Origin: Stichopus chloronotus
Taxonomy: Eukaryota > Echinodermata > Holothuroidea > Aspidochirotida > Stichopodidae
DNA length: 64,000 nucleotides
Reading direction: 5' to 3'
Assembly: GCA_021234535.1 (NCBI GenBank)
Contig: SFZH01000008.1
Span: forward strand, 5,836,897-5,900,896
Every line of letters starts with the position of its first letter. Positions within the stretch are counted from its first letter, which is position 1. The translations under genes were made by a program, and so were the position numbers. The notes beneath the pieces are model-generated. The model worked only from the letters and a program-made list of their open reading frames with translations, had not been told where the DNA came from and did no database searches. Of this stretch, positions 37,501 through 48,675 are shown in pieces.

Positions 37501-38992
37501 GTGGTGTGAATGTGGTGTGACGTATTAGTGGTACACTGGGAACGGACGGTTTCTTTCTTAATCAATTATCAGCTTGAAATTAGATGCACGGTTACCTGCT
37601 TTATATTGTAGAGGGGCATAGATTTCTTTTCAACTATGGGGAGGGAGGAAGAGGTGGGATGAACTATCAGAAACACAAACACTGCAGGGGTAGCTTGAAA
37701 CCCCATAATGCGTAGGATCCATGGGCCTGCCTTAAATCCCCTGGTGAGGTCCAGTGGCATAACTTCAGTGGGTGTCCAGGGATGAAACCTGCACAAGGTC
37801 TGGAGTTTAAATGTTTTAGAAGCCCCAGAAAGACCACAGGGTCAATTTCAGAGTTAATGTTCTTGGGTACTGATATATTTATACATTTAGGGAAAGCATT
37901 TTGAGCACCAAGCTGCACCGGAGTGAACTTGTACAAGAGCAGTGCAGAAAGGCAGGGATCAAGTTATGGGGTCATCCCATAAGACTGGAAAGTTAATTTG
38001 GTGACCATTACAAGACCTTCAAGTTGGCTTCAGATTTAAAGATTATTTGCAGCTTTGTGCCTTGAAAATAGTGTAGAAGTTTCACAAAGGGATAAATTTT
38101 AAGCTGGATTTCATACACAGAATACAGAGGAAGACCCTACAGGAAGTTCTCAAATGTTAATCCAGACTCTGGAAAAATTATAAAGCAGATATGGCTAAAA
38201 ACTGCTACTTACAGGGGTTGTCACAGTGAGTAAATGGTGTTTGTAACAAGGGTTGTCTAAGATTGAGACAAGTCGAGCATTTGAACTATGTGGCACAGTA
38301 GCTTAGTCCTATCTGATTCTCAAAACCTCAGTCAATTTGGAATTGATCATAAATACCTTTATTCACATTGTGTACTCCCTCATCTCATATAGCCTAGATG
38401 CATTACCATATTGACCATGGTCTTGCATCTGGCAATTGTGTTATGCATATCCAGTCTCTGCCATTCTGTAATTGCCAGCCTTTTGCTCTTGCTACAAAAT
38501 TCTGCACTGTTTGCTTCTATTGTAATCTAGGATTCACATCGTAGACATATACTTTACCCCTTGCCACACTATTGCATCAGTTTGACCTATGCTCTACAAA
38601 CCTTGAAGTCAATTCTGACACCGCGCCCTCTAAAGCCTAGCTCGCCCTCGTTTGCCTTTCGCTGGAGTGCCGTTTCAACGTGCTTCTTATGCCTCGCTGT
38701 TTTGCCTCGTGCAAAGGCGGCTGTACCGGGACAAAACCCCGAGTATTCTTGTTTTTTGTTCCGTGTATCTTAGTCTTTCTGCCTGTTATATTTCTCCTCA
38801 AATTGACTCTCGCTTCTCCGAGAAATTTAGGATTTAATATTTCAGTTGCGTGCAGCGTGCCTAGGACCGATATCCTATTGTGCCGCTGCACAGTTATTCC
38901 CCTTAGCCTATACTTTCGTTATTTCCAATGCCCTAAGGGGCATTGCGCAATCCCCTCCTTACGTTAACAGTTATATTGTATTTCACTCGTAA

Positions 38993-39388
38993 CGTTTCGT
39001 TAGCCCCGAGAAATCCTCGGCCTCCTCGGTCTCCGAGGACAGAAAGTGGTGTCTGGTCAGGGCGCTGAAATGGAATCTCCATCGGACAAAGGACATTCGT
39101 TCGTCCGATTGCCTCTTTGTCCTCCCCCGCAGGCTGCACTTGGCAGCCTCAAGAGATACCATTTCGCGCTGGCTGACCGAGGTCATTGCGCCGCTTGCCC
39201 AGGGACAAGTCAGGGCTCATGAGGTCCGGGGGCAAGTGACATCCAAGGCGTTGTTCAGCGGGGTCCCGGTTGAGGACATCCTCAAGGCGGCGGCCTGGAA
39301 GACCCCGACGAAGTTTGTCGCTTGCTACCTCACCGACACTCTCAGCGCCGAAGCAGCGTTTGTCCATGCTGTTCTCTCCTCCCGGTGA
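38993..39388 (+). pseudogene. DIRS-type tyrosine recombinase, C-terminal fragment
   Basis: Frame opens after an in-frame TAA at 38990-38992 and ends with TGA at 39386-39388. It reads KWCLVRALKWNLHRTKDIR, then DCLFVLP, then ISRWLTEVIAPLAQGQVRAH, EVRG, GVPVEDILKAAAWKTPTKFV and ACYLTD. This is the end of a tyrosine recombinase as carried by DIRS/Ngaro elements: CPVRALxxYLxRT-like block, HxxR box (HEVR), the downstream AAW position and the nucleophile Tyr in CYLTD. The first catalytic Arg box and the whole N-terminus are absent, so it is not a complete enzyme. In a full element the protein would integrate the circular DNA copy without making a target duplication. Confidence 0.88.
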
Positions 39389-39416
39389 CCTCCCACCGGT
39401 TTCCTTCGGTGTCACT

Positions 39417-39517
39417 CTGATGCAGTAGTGTGGCAAGGGGTAAGTATATGTCTACGATGTGAATTCCCCACAACTCACTGGTGTGGGTATTCACGAGTGA
39501 CTATGCTTACCCCTTGC
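39417..39517. repeat. DIRS internal complementary region
   Basis: 39417-39464 is the complement of the left ITR outer edge (ctgatgcagtag, tggcaaggggtaagtatatg, tctacgatgtgaat). 39465-39517 is the complement of the right ITR outer edge (tccccacaactcactggtg, tgggtattcacgagtgac, tatgcttaccccttgc). The two ends are thus joined head to tail in complement, the arrangement thought to template circle formation in DIRS-1 replication. It keeps a right-end hairpin that the genomic right end of this copy lacks. Confidence 0.85.
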
Positions 39518-40104
39518 TGCCTCCCGCCTCCCACCCCGTGGAGGCAGGGGGAACCACTATTGTTTTTCATGGTTTTGTTGGTTCCCCTCAGAGAAGCGGG
39601 GTTTTTTCCCCCCTCTGTACATACTGTATATAGTTCAAATTTAGAAAAACCAAAAAAAAAAACTTTGTTTTTTTCTCATCTTGCCTTGGGAACGGCGAAC
39701 TTGAGGCTTGGGGGGTCCCGAGCGCAGTCGCCGCGGGAGGCGCAGCAGGGGGATGGTTCCCCCGCACGCCTTGGTGGCTTTGGTGGATCCACCCCTCAGG
39801 TAGGTGTTCACGGTTTTGTTTTCTTACGTTGGATACCTCGCTCAGTCCTACGAGGGTGAGCTAGGCCTTAGAAGGCGCGGTGTCAGAATTGACTTCGAGG
39901 TTTGTAGAGCATAGGTCAAACTGATGCAGTAGTGTGGCAAGGGGTAAGTATAGTCACTCGTGATTACGATCGGGGATTACATGGGGTTAGTACATGGCTA
40001 GTTAATTCCCAAACCAAGGAGTTTTGGGGAAACTATATGAATATGCCACACAGATGGTCACAGAAGTCCCTTTTACTTTGTGCTATTCACTGTTTTAAAG
40101 ACCA

Positions 40105-40650
40105 ACTGATATCCATCTAGAAAAGATTTAGCTTCGTTCAGATTTCAGAAGATAAGAATGAAATCTGGAGTGATAATATGTCGGAATTGTGTTTTATCTG
40201 TTACCGTTTTTGAGACATGGCTTTTCAAAGTTTGATGAAAATGCAAAACAGATAATGTAGGGTGCTGCACAGGTTTTCTTTTGTTAGGCCTTTAGAGTTC
40301 ATTACTGGGTTTCACATTAGTAACTGATATCCACATTTCTAAAGAAGGCAATACCTGCTTCCAAAATAAATCCCTCAGGGCATGTAAAATTCTCAGTTGT
40401 CTATGAAATAAGGTTAAGTAAGCAGGATAACATAAGGCATATCAGGTGAGTCCCTCCCTGGATGTCTCAAATTTACATATTTGGCTTATGTTTATTCATG
40501 ATACAGTTGTAAAAGAGAAATTTGTCTCTAAAATGGTCAATGTTTGATGGATTTTCATGAAAATTGTAGCTATTTTTAATATTTTTAATGAATTCGGTCA
40601 ATACTTTAAAATATGTTTTTCATGTCTCATGTACTCGAACTTGAAGGCTG
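40105..40650 (+). repeat. Dispersed repeat C, copy 1
   Basis: Pairs with 47690-48215: ATATCCATCTAG, GGAATTGTGTTT, GAGACATGGCTTTTCAAAGT, TTGATGAAAATGCAAAA, TTCTTTTGTTAG, ATAAGGCATATC, TTGGCTTATGTTTATTCATG, AATGGTCAAT, TTTTAATGAATT. It starts about 75 bp after a DIRS-like right end. Confidence 0.7.
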
Positions 40651-40671
40651 ATTGTAGCAAAGGCTATGTGA

Positions 40672-40922
40672 ATTCACAGGGCGTACTCCCCCACCTCATA
40701 TAACCTATGCATTACCGTACCGACCATAGTCTGGCATCCGGCAACTGTGCGTGTGTATCTGGTGACAGTCCTTCCGTACTTTCCAGACTGCTAGAGCAAA
40801 GGACAGAAGTGAAGTGAGGTGGAGAAGGAGGGTGACAAGGAGAGCATGAAGATATGGTAGTGCAAAGGTTATATGAGTTGAGTATGTCACTAGCGAATAC
40901 CCAAACCAAGGAGTTTTGGGGA
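40672..40922 (+). mobile_element. DIRS-like family B, most complete ITR pair (251 bp)
   Basis: Left arm ATTCACAGGGCGTACTCCC, CCACCTCATATAACCTATGC, ATTACCGTACCGACCATAG, ATCTGGTGACAGTCCTTCCG. Right arm GTAGTGCAAAGGTTATATGAG, TTGAGTATGTCACTAGCGAA, then CCCAAACC and GTTTTGGGGAA. The reverse complement of the right arm (CTCATATAACCTTTGCACTAC) matches the left arm, so the arms are inverted repeats. No coding core is present. Confidence 0.7.
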
Positions 40923-43900
40923 ATATTAGGCTGAATATAAAATGTGAGTTTTACTGATATGTTGCTTCTATACTGGTTAGAATCATCCAAGATTCAACAG
41001 TCTGCAGCCGTGGAGCTAAGTTGTCAAGAGACCTTATTTGATATTTTTAAATGAATAATTTCTTAATCATGTTGAAGCGACAAATAAAATGTATTTTCCA
41101 GGATATACACCTAGGCTGTCTGTAGACTGTAAGATTTAGTGAGTACATGGACCAGCTTACCCTAGTTAAATATGGGAAGGGGGGGAGGGAGATAAATCCT
41201 TCCATTGCCCTGGGATGTATGCCTCTGATTTTGAACTTTGTCCTAAGAGGGTAGGAAAGAATACACCATTGTTAGTCTATGGTGAGGTTGAGGAGTTTAA
41301 ATGCTGAAAGGTACTGTATGGGGTAGAAAATTCGACACATTTTTACTCACTTGTTACTATTTGTAGGATGGATGTTCATTGGTACTGTGCAGAAGAATAT
41401 CGAAAGTATTTCTTACAGCTACTTCCATCCTCCTATACTAATATTGATAGATTCAGAGTTCATCAAAGGTGTGTGTGAATAAGTTATTTAATTTCTGTTG
41501 AAATGCAGTACATAAATGTGTGTCCAGAGAATAGAGTAACTGTGTTCAATATCAAATGAGGATAGTTGCTATTGTCTGTTTAAAATCAAAATGAATCAAA
41601 CCACTTAAGCAGTTCCAGTGTTCAAAAGACAAGATTGCTGGAGAGAAAGTTGCAGTCAAGTTGCAACCTTTCATGACTACATAAGATTACTTGTTCAACT
41701 TTAATTGTGCTGAATCAAGAATGAAAACAAAGTAATTTATAGAACCATAAACAATCAAAAATAAAGCAGAGTCAAGTCTGAGCTCCAGGTCATTGATTGG
41801 TCACTATGAGCAAGTTTGTAGATGTAAATTCAAAGCAATTTAATACTTTTTTGCAACTTTGTTTTTGATATTTCATCTCTCAACAGACACTATGTCTCCA
41901 TTGCCATCCCTGCTTATGATGAGTGTAACTTAGCATACATGTTGTTTTTGGTTCATGTTCTGTGTGTGATGTGACATACATCTGCTGATGTATCAATAAT
42001 TTATTGTGGTGCACGGATTGTCTCGGTAACAGGGCTTGCTCTGTTGCTGGTGTACATGATTTGTTGTTTGATGAAGTTAGGAAGGTAGGACTGGTCACAG
42101 ATTGATGTCTCTTCTATCTTATCGTGTCAATCGACCTTTTGTCGTCAAGATCCGTTAGCCTTTAATTTTAAAGATCTCATCATCATCAGTTGTTCTGTTT
42201 GTAGTAAACTGGAGCACTGAAGATGACTTCGTGAATTTGAGATAACTTTGCAATTTTTACTCGGAGTGATAACGCTGATGCTTACAAACCAGCTGTCAGT
42301 TGTCCTTGATCCCAGGATGATTTGCATTTTTTTTTACCATCTCTCTAAGTGGTCATTCTTTCCTTTTGCATTTTAAGTTGAATTAAAATGTGACACTAGC
42401 AGTTCTGAAATGAGGACCCTGCATGCGTGCAACCCCGTGTTACCATGGTAACTTGTTGGTAAGGTTAAAAAAATTAAGAAGTCATATTGAAGGGTTTATG
42501 CTTTATATGATTGTAATTTGATTCTCCTAAATTGCCTTGTAAGGTAGTGATTTTCATGTATTAATTGAAGTTTCTGAAGTTGCTAATCAAGTATTTTAGG
42601 CCAGTTAGTATTTACCGTTAATTATGAAAGAGCTTCTTTTGTAATACTCTAGTTAAGTGCTGCTTGATGACCAAAATGAATGCTTGAATTGGTGAGATAA
42701 CCTTTTGGTATATTTGTTAACTCTCATGTCTTTTTAATAGTGATTATTATGCACAACTATATCTTGTTTAACTATGACCTTTCACACTGCCCGTAAGTAC
42801 TCCTATGTATGTTCTTGACAACACCCGTTCCCCACTAATCTTTCTTTCCACCCAAACCCCTATAATCTGAATGTCATGTACCTCCATGAGGTTTTTAACA
42901 TTGGAGAGGCTTCCTTGTCTACATTACTGTTTCAGAAAAATGTACATAGGTCTATTGTGTTCTAAGTAGACTGTCATTAGGGATGCTTGATCAAACTAAA
43001 CACTAATTCTCGTTTTTATTCCTCTAAAGGGTTGAACTTCTATGTTGATCATTATAGAACAGCAATAATAGGTGTAGTCAACATTAAGACTAGTTACCTT
43101 GGCAACCTTGTGAGAGTTTAGATTTGCTGTGCTAGTTTGTATAATTTAATCATTGTCTTGGGGAAAAGGAAATTTAGGGACAAAGAGAAAATTGTGAATA
43201 GCTGTTTTTTGTTTGTGTCCTGTTTAGCCTCTTGAGGTGAAGACTCTTGTTTAGGGATCTGTCTCACACAAAAATTTTTGTTTGGTTTCTCTGTTCAGAC
43301 TCTGCCTCTCTGGCTCCCCTTTTGTGGTTAGTAGTACATGTGATGCTTTGGAAATGGTCAGGCTGAGGTAGCTTGTACTTTGCTTTGTATAAGTGACTCT
43401 CATCGATGTAACAAACAGTCTCACTTGTCTTACCTGTGCATCAGCAAACAAGAACACTGTAGGGAACACTGTATCTGTCGTTTAAATAAGAGTATTGAAA
43501 CACAGCAGACTACTCCATTTGTCTGTTGTTAGTGGATGGAATTTTGGTTATGGGAATCTAGGAAATGGTTAGCAGGCTTTATAAGTTAACTTACCATTTT
43601 GAAGTGTATGAAATGTAGACATCACAGAACACTAGTTCATGCAAGTGTTACACAATTAAGTCAATTACTTCAGTTGGAAGTCCTTGCATCACAGTATGTA
43701 TTGCCACATGAAAAGATAAGATACAAGATATCACTACATGACAATGTTATATGTTACATAATGACATTTTTAACTATGTCCATTTTGGTGGTCATTATTT
43801 GACCGTAAAAAATATGTGGTCATTATATGGTGTTGTTGAGACTGTCATTTAGGGACTCTCTGCAGTTTTAAGTCATTCAAGCAGGACATGCTGTTTGAAG

Positions 43901-46900
43901 GAAAAAAAAGTCTCTATTGTTAATCTCCTGTCATTTCCTTCAATTTGATCCTGATCTAGCTAATAACATCGATGCCACATTTCATTGATTAGAGTGCTAA
44001 TTACTATAGAAAGAAGAGTAATATAGTTCTTTTTGGCTACAAAGTTTAGTGGAACTGGACCTTGTGGTAAATGTACTTCACCATCTGAATACTACCACAA
44101 TGAAACTCCATTGCAAACGCATTTCCCTTGGGAATTAGGTGCTATTTTGACAAACAGACTACTTTATGGGAGTTTTTACAAGATTTTATAATTGTAAGAA
44201 GTATAACCAGGCCTTTGGTGTACTTTGGAAAAAGCAGGAATAATAGCACATTCTGCTTTAAGTGGCAGTATTGTTTTACTTACATACTGACTTCAGGACC
44301 ATGTAAGTTTGTACTTCATTTTTGTCCATTTGTCATTCTGTGTGTGCAAACAGCAAGTTGTGTACCTTGTTGTTCCCTCTTACACACACAGTTGAAATTG
44401 CTTTCTTTCTTGCTTTTGACTTTTTGGGGAAATCAGGCACTGACTTTGCTGGGGTTACACACCCTCTTGGTGTCATGTATGAGTACTGTCAGATCTGCTC
44501 TCTCCATTTTGCAGCTGAGAGTACAGGCCTGCATTCACTCTAAAATATATTGCATCTGTGTAGATTGAGGTCTCGTAGATGATTCTGAGTCAAAACTGTT
44601 TCTTTGCTAATATTCAGAGCATTATCAAATTCGAATAGAGTTAAGAATTAACTACATTCACTGTTGTTGTTTGCCAAAAACATTCTAAGATGGGATTCTA
44701 TCGTCAAAATATATAAGTCTGCTAGAGGTTAACCTTTGATTCACAAAATTCTCTCAACTGCTGTATCAGTCCATTGACAAGTGAACATCTTGCAGATGTT
44801 CATGTAGGATCCACCATAATTATGCAACTGTGTAAAGAGAGGAAGCAGTGAGGTGGAAAAGGAAAGGGGAAGGGTGTGGGGAAGATTTGAAAGAAGGGAA
44901 TGAATGAAGAAAGAGCAGGAAGGGAATACAATAGAAGAAAGAAGAGAGGCAAGGTGTATGGAAGGATAAAGAGCAGAGTCATATCATCCTGAATTTTAAG
45001 TGTGTAGTGTGTATTCAACACTATAGACATTTTGTATAGAGTGATCCCTTGTCAGGGGGAGGGCAGTATAATTTTTTACTTTTGTGACAATCCTTTTTTT
45101 CATTCAATTTGTACCTTGATGTTTCTTGTTGTATTGACTGGGTGAAATATGTTGAGATGCAATGCCCTTAGGAAGGTCACTGACATGTTTTGAGCACATT
45201 ATAATCAATAAATCAATACAACAGCATTGAGTTCTCTCCTTAATGTACTCAGACTGAAAGTTCTTCAAGGAAAAGTTCAGTCACTTTTAAAGTGCGTTTA
45301 CTCAAAGAGGGTACATTAACTTCCACTTTTCCTGTCAGCCAATAATTGTGAAGATTTTAAATGCATTTTCGCTAGATCAGTACGTTGTTGAGAGTCAAAT
45401 AAGTGTTCATGAAAGTTTCTGTAGACATAACTAGTACTCAATGCAAAACTCTTGCTTAACCTTTGCTTTGAAGTCCCCTTATTTTGGATATTGATCAATA
45501 TCTACTATTTTATCTTCCAATGTAATGGTTGGTGCTTGAGGTGGTGTATTTGATACTGTGTAATGCAAATAGATGGATGTATGCATTTTGGTGGAATATA
45601 AATTATACTGTACTTCACATGGAATACCAGAATATTCCACAATTGCCATGTGAACTCTCAATTTCAGTATTTTGGTGTTCATTATTTTTAAACTTATTTA
45701 TTTATTGTTTATCTTCTGCACCTGGGACATCTGTGTGATGTGATATTGGCATTTATGTTATTTGAAAAAAAAAAGGAAGCTTCGTCTTCCTTATCTAATG
45801 TTATGTATTTGAAGTTTAATTTGATACTTTAACATTCTGATATATTGTTAGCTCTCAATGTACTTTAAGTTGAAGATATCAACAAAATGCACTGTAGTGT
45901 ATTTAGTTGGTGATTAGACTTCACATAATAAAGTCTGTCTGACAAACTTTTTCGAAATTTTTTTGGAAATCATGTTTTTGCCTGCTTTCACTCGCAAAAG
46001 ATAGGGATTGCAAATAAAGTTGTCTTGAAGAATCACTTTTTTAATAATCTTGTGCAGAAAAATTCAAGTTTTTTCATTATTCAAATAATTAATAGAACCA
46101 AGGGAAAGGTGTCCAAAGCATGTGAATTTGTTTTCATTACTTGCACATAATATTACCTTTGGTTTATGATGACATAGTATGATACAGCGTCTTTGCAGTG
46201 TCAAGTCGAGGGTGTGCAGTGCATACATTCACCATAAAGTTAAAACTGCTGACACAAAGTCTGTAAATACATTCAAGTGTATAGTGAATATAGTTTTACT
46301 GCTTAGTTGCAAGGTCAGTAAGTCGATATGAATCGCTGCATTAAATGTCTTTTGTTGCTTGTTTCAACAACTGGCATTATTTAGATGTAGGCAAGCCAGC
46401 TGATGCTACATCCTCTATCTATAGGGAATAAATTTTGCCAGGCCATTATTTTCTTCATTTGTCTGATTTTTTCTTGTAGTTATATCTTTAGAACAAGCAA
46501 GTTGGAAATGCCACATGTACCAAAGATGCAATAAGAAAGGTGTAGAAACATGTTTTTGCCTCAAAAGACAAATTGAACAGATTAATGATATTTAAAGGAC
46601 TATAAACAGAAATCTTATTTCATGAAATGTCAGGGTATTGTTAATGTTATATTTTGGCATAATGGGAATTTCCCTTCTTGCTGTTACATACCTTCTATGT
46701 TAAAACCACTATCAAGGTGAAGTTCTTATCTTTTCAAGTTTCTTGTGTTGGCCCTTGGTTGTGGTTTTACAACTTTTCCTTTTTTACACCCCACCCATCC
46801 CTGTCACCTGCATTTCTTCTCCATTCCTTTCGAGAAAGAAAGGGTGATTCATATGAATGTGTGTGGTAATAAAGTAAAGGTGAAGCTCCTCTATATTGCT

Positions 46901-47689
46901 TCTTATTGTGTGGCACCTCAGTTCTCTTGTTTTGCTTACATTTCTCTTGCACTACCCACACTATCGAGTTAAGTACTTGATGGAAACCAGTTTAAGGGCT
47001 GCCATTTTAGCTACATTATGCTTCCAGCTCCACCCTAACTCACTTTATTTTGAGATGCTTGAAGCAAACTTGATTGCATCACTCCCAGAATAACAAACAT
47101 GTTTTGTAATAATGCCACCATTTTTCTCTCTGATTTGTTTTTTTTTTTGTTTTTTGTTTCTTTGCATTTTTTGACAAGCTAGGTGTAAATGGAAGAGAAA
47201 TATGCAGCTCCACAAAAAATAATGGAAATACAAACACTTCATCAATATTTAGAGTAATTACTGTCAGTCTCGTAAGTTTTATCTTTACAGTCCCTTTGTA
47301 CTCACTGCTACCCAAGCGTGTAATGTATGCAATGGTAGAGTGGCCATGTGAAGTATTACATCTGTTTTAATGTAACAAACAGAAGATTTCTCATTGAAAT
47401 GAAATGTGTGATGTCAGTGAGAATGTGTTTCTGTGATATGTAGTAGGCGCCGCTTTATACTGTACTCTTACCAAAATATTGAAGCAGAACAGTCACACCT
47501 TACAAGATCTGAGGGAGTAAGAGTACTGGATGGATTTTATACTTTGTGATTACTTCATTGTTCCAAATAAAAAATTGCTCAACTCATGGTGAATTATGAA
47601 GGTCTCTAAAACTTTGATTATTTACGCAAAAAACACAACATCAGTTTTTTCATATATCTCCGTGGAAGAGCATCCCTGCTTTGGAGAGC

Positions 47690-48215
47690 ATGTGACATCC
47701 ATCTAGCAAAGTGCTGGTCTCATTAAGAGGTTGCAAAGTGAAACCCTACATTACTGTCCATTGGAATTGTGTTTCCATTGTGGTTTTCGAGATAGGGCTT
47801 TTCAAAGTTTGATTAAAGTGCAAAAATGATAGTGTAGAGCATTGCACAGTGTCAGTATTTCTTTTGTCAGTTATCTGGTACATCTAAGCCATCAGGCTCA
47901 CAGATCGGTAAATGATATCAATATTTTGAAAGGAGACAATGTGTGCTTTCAAAATTAAACCCTTGTGGCATATAAAAGTGTCCTTGAAGTAAACATTACG
48001 TAACCAAAGGATATAATAAGGCATATCCTGTGATTCCATCTCACAATGTCACAACTTTGCATGCGTAGTTGGCCTATGTTTATTCTTGATGCAACTGATA
48101 ACCAGAAATATGTTTAGGAAATGATCAATTCACTTTTCTACTTTCATCGTTTTTAATGACTAATTTATTCAATGCTCCAAAATGTGATTTTCATGTTACA
48201 CATTACATGCACTTA
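47690..48215 (+). repeat. Dispersed repeat C, copy 2
   Basis: Second copy of the repeat at 40105-40650, same orientation, clearly diverged. Both copies lie in the same CAMTA intron, about 7 kb apart. Confidence 0.7.
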
Positions 48216-48522
48216 AAAGCAGTGGAGTCCACTACTTTTCAGCTTGTATCAGACATAAATGCAATAAATGTAGCCTAGCCCTTGATGATTTATGTTCTTT
48301 ACCTAACATATCTGTAGATACACATTGTATGATTGATTGCTAGAATCATAAACCCATATAGCAAATAATTTCTCCATTTAAATAGTGAAGATGTATAGCA
48401 AGGAGAGTGATGTCCTCTACTCACCCGTAGCTACTGCTATGGCAGTGGTGTGGTGGTGTGGTGGTATGGTTATATCGCAATCGACCCTAACCTATTGTAC
48501 ATATTGTAGTCAGAGTTACATA

Positions 48523-48675
48523 TGTTATGAAAATTAATTCATTCCAGGTTTAAAATGACGTCAAGGTTTAAAATGATGTCACTTTAAAATGACGTCGAGG
48601 TTTAAAATGACATCGTCATTTTCATGTCTAAAGTGTCATTTTCATTGTTATGAAAATTAATTAATTCCAGGTTTC
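48523..48675 (+). repeat. Direct repeat enclosing a CRE-like array
   Basis: GTTATGAAAATTAATTCATT plus CCAGGTTT at 48523 recurs at 48647 (124 bp later) with one change. Between them are four units of TTTAAAATGAYGTC spaced 16-18 bp. Confidence 0.8.
48556..48615 (+). promoter_or_regulatory. Cluster of CRE/ATF-like sites
   Basis: TGACGTCA (48556-48563, the perfect palindromic CREB/ATF element), TGATGTCA (48574), TGACGTCG (48590) and TGACATCG (48608). Sites are seen directly; function is inference, since tandem duplication alone would create the cluster. Confidence 0.35.

Larger units (their letters stand above)
38531..39962 (+). mobile_element. Internally deleted DIRS-1-like tyrosine-recombinase retrotransposon (family A)
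   Basis: The left ITR (about 38547-38651) and right ITR (about 39848-39951) are inverted copies of about 104 bp, e.g. CTTGCCACACTATTGCATCAG versus CTGATGCAGTAGTGTGGCAAG (bases shared except one). Between them lie a leader, a 5'-truncated tyrosine recombinase (38993-39388) and an internal complementary region (39417-39517). Inverted ITRs, an internal region made from both outer ends, and a tyrosine recombinase are the defining DIRS-order features. Reverse transcriptase and RNase H are missing, so the copy is non-autonomous. Its GC content is clearly higher than the flanks, which suggests a fairly recent arrival. It sits inside a family B copy. Confidence 0.88.
38361..40031 (+). mobile_element. 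DIRS-like family B ITR element split by the family A insertion
   Basis: 38361-38530 is a family B left arm: ATTCACATTGTGTACTCCC, CATCTCATATAGCC, GCATTACCATATTGACCATGG, GCATCTGGCAATTG. 39963-40031 is a family B right arm: GATTACATGGGGTTAGTAC then AATTCCCAAACC and GTTTTGGGGA. The 1.4-kb family A element lies exactly between, so B was present first. Confidence 0.7.

Noticed and set aside
39428..39859. 143-codon frame in the DIRS element
   Set aside because: It crosses the internal complementary region and GC-rich untranslated sequence and has no recognisable domain.
44128..44568. 146-codon open frame, the longest outside repeats apart from the foldback element
   Set aside because: Cys/Leu/Phe-rich translation without domains or codon bias, and an open frame of this length is not surprising in 64 kb of intron.
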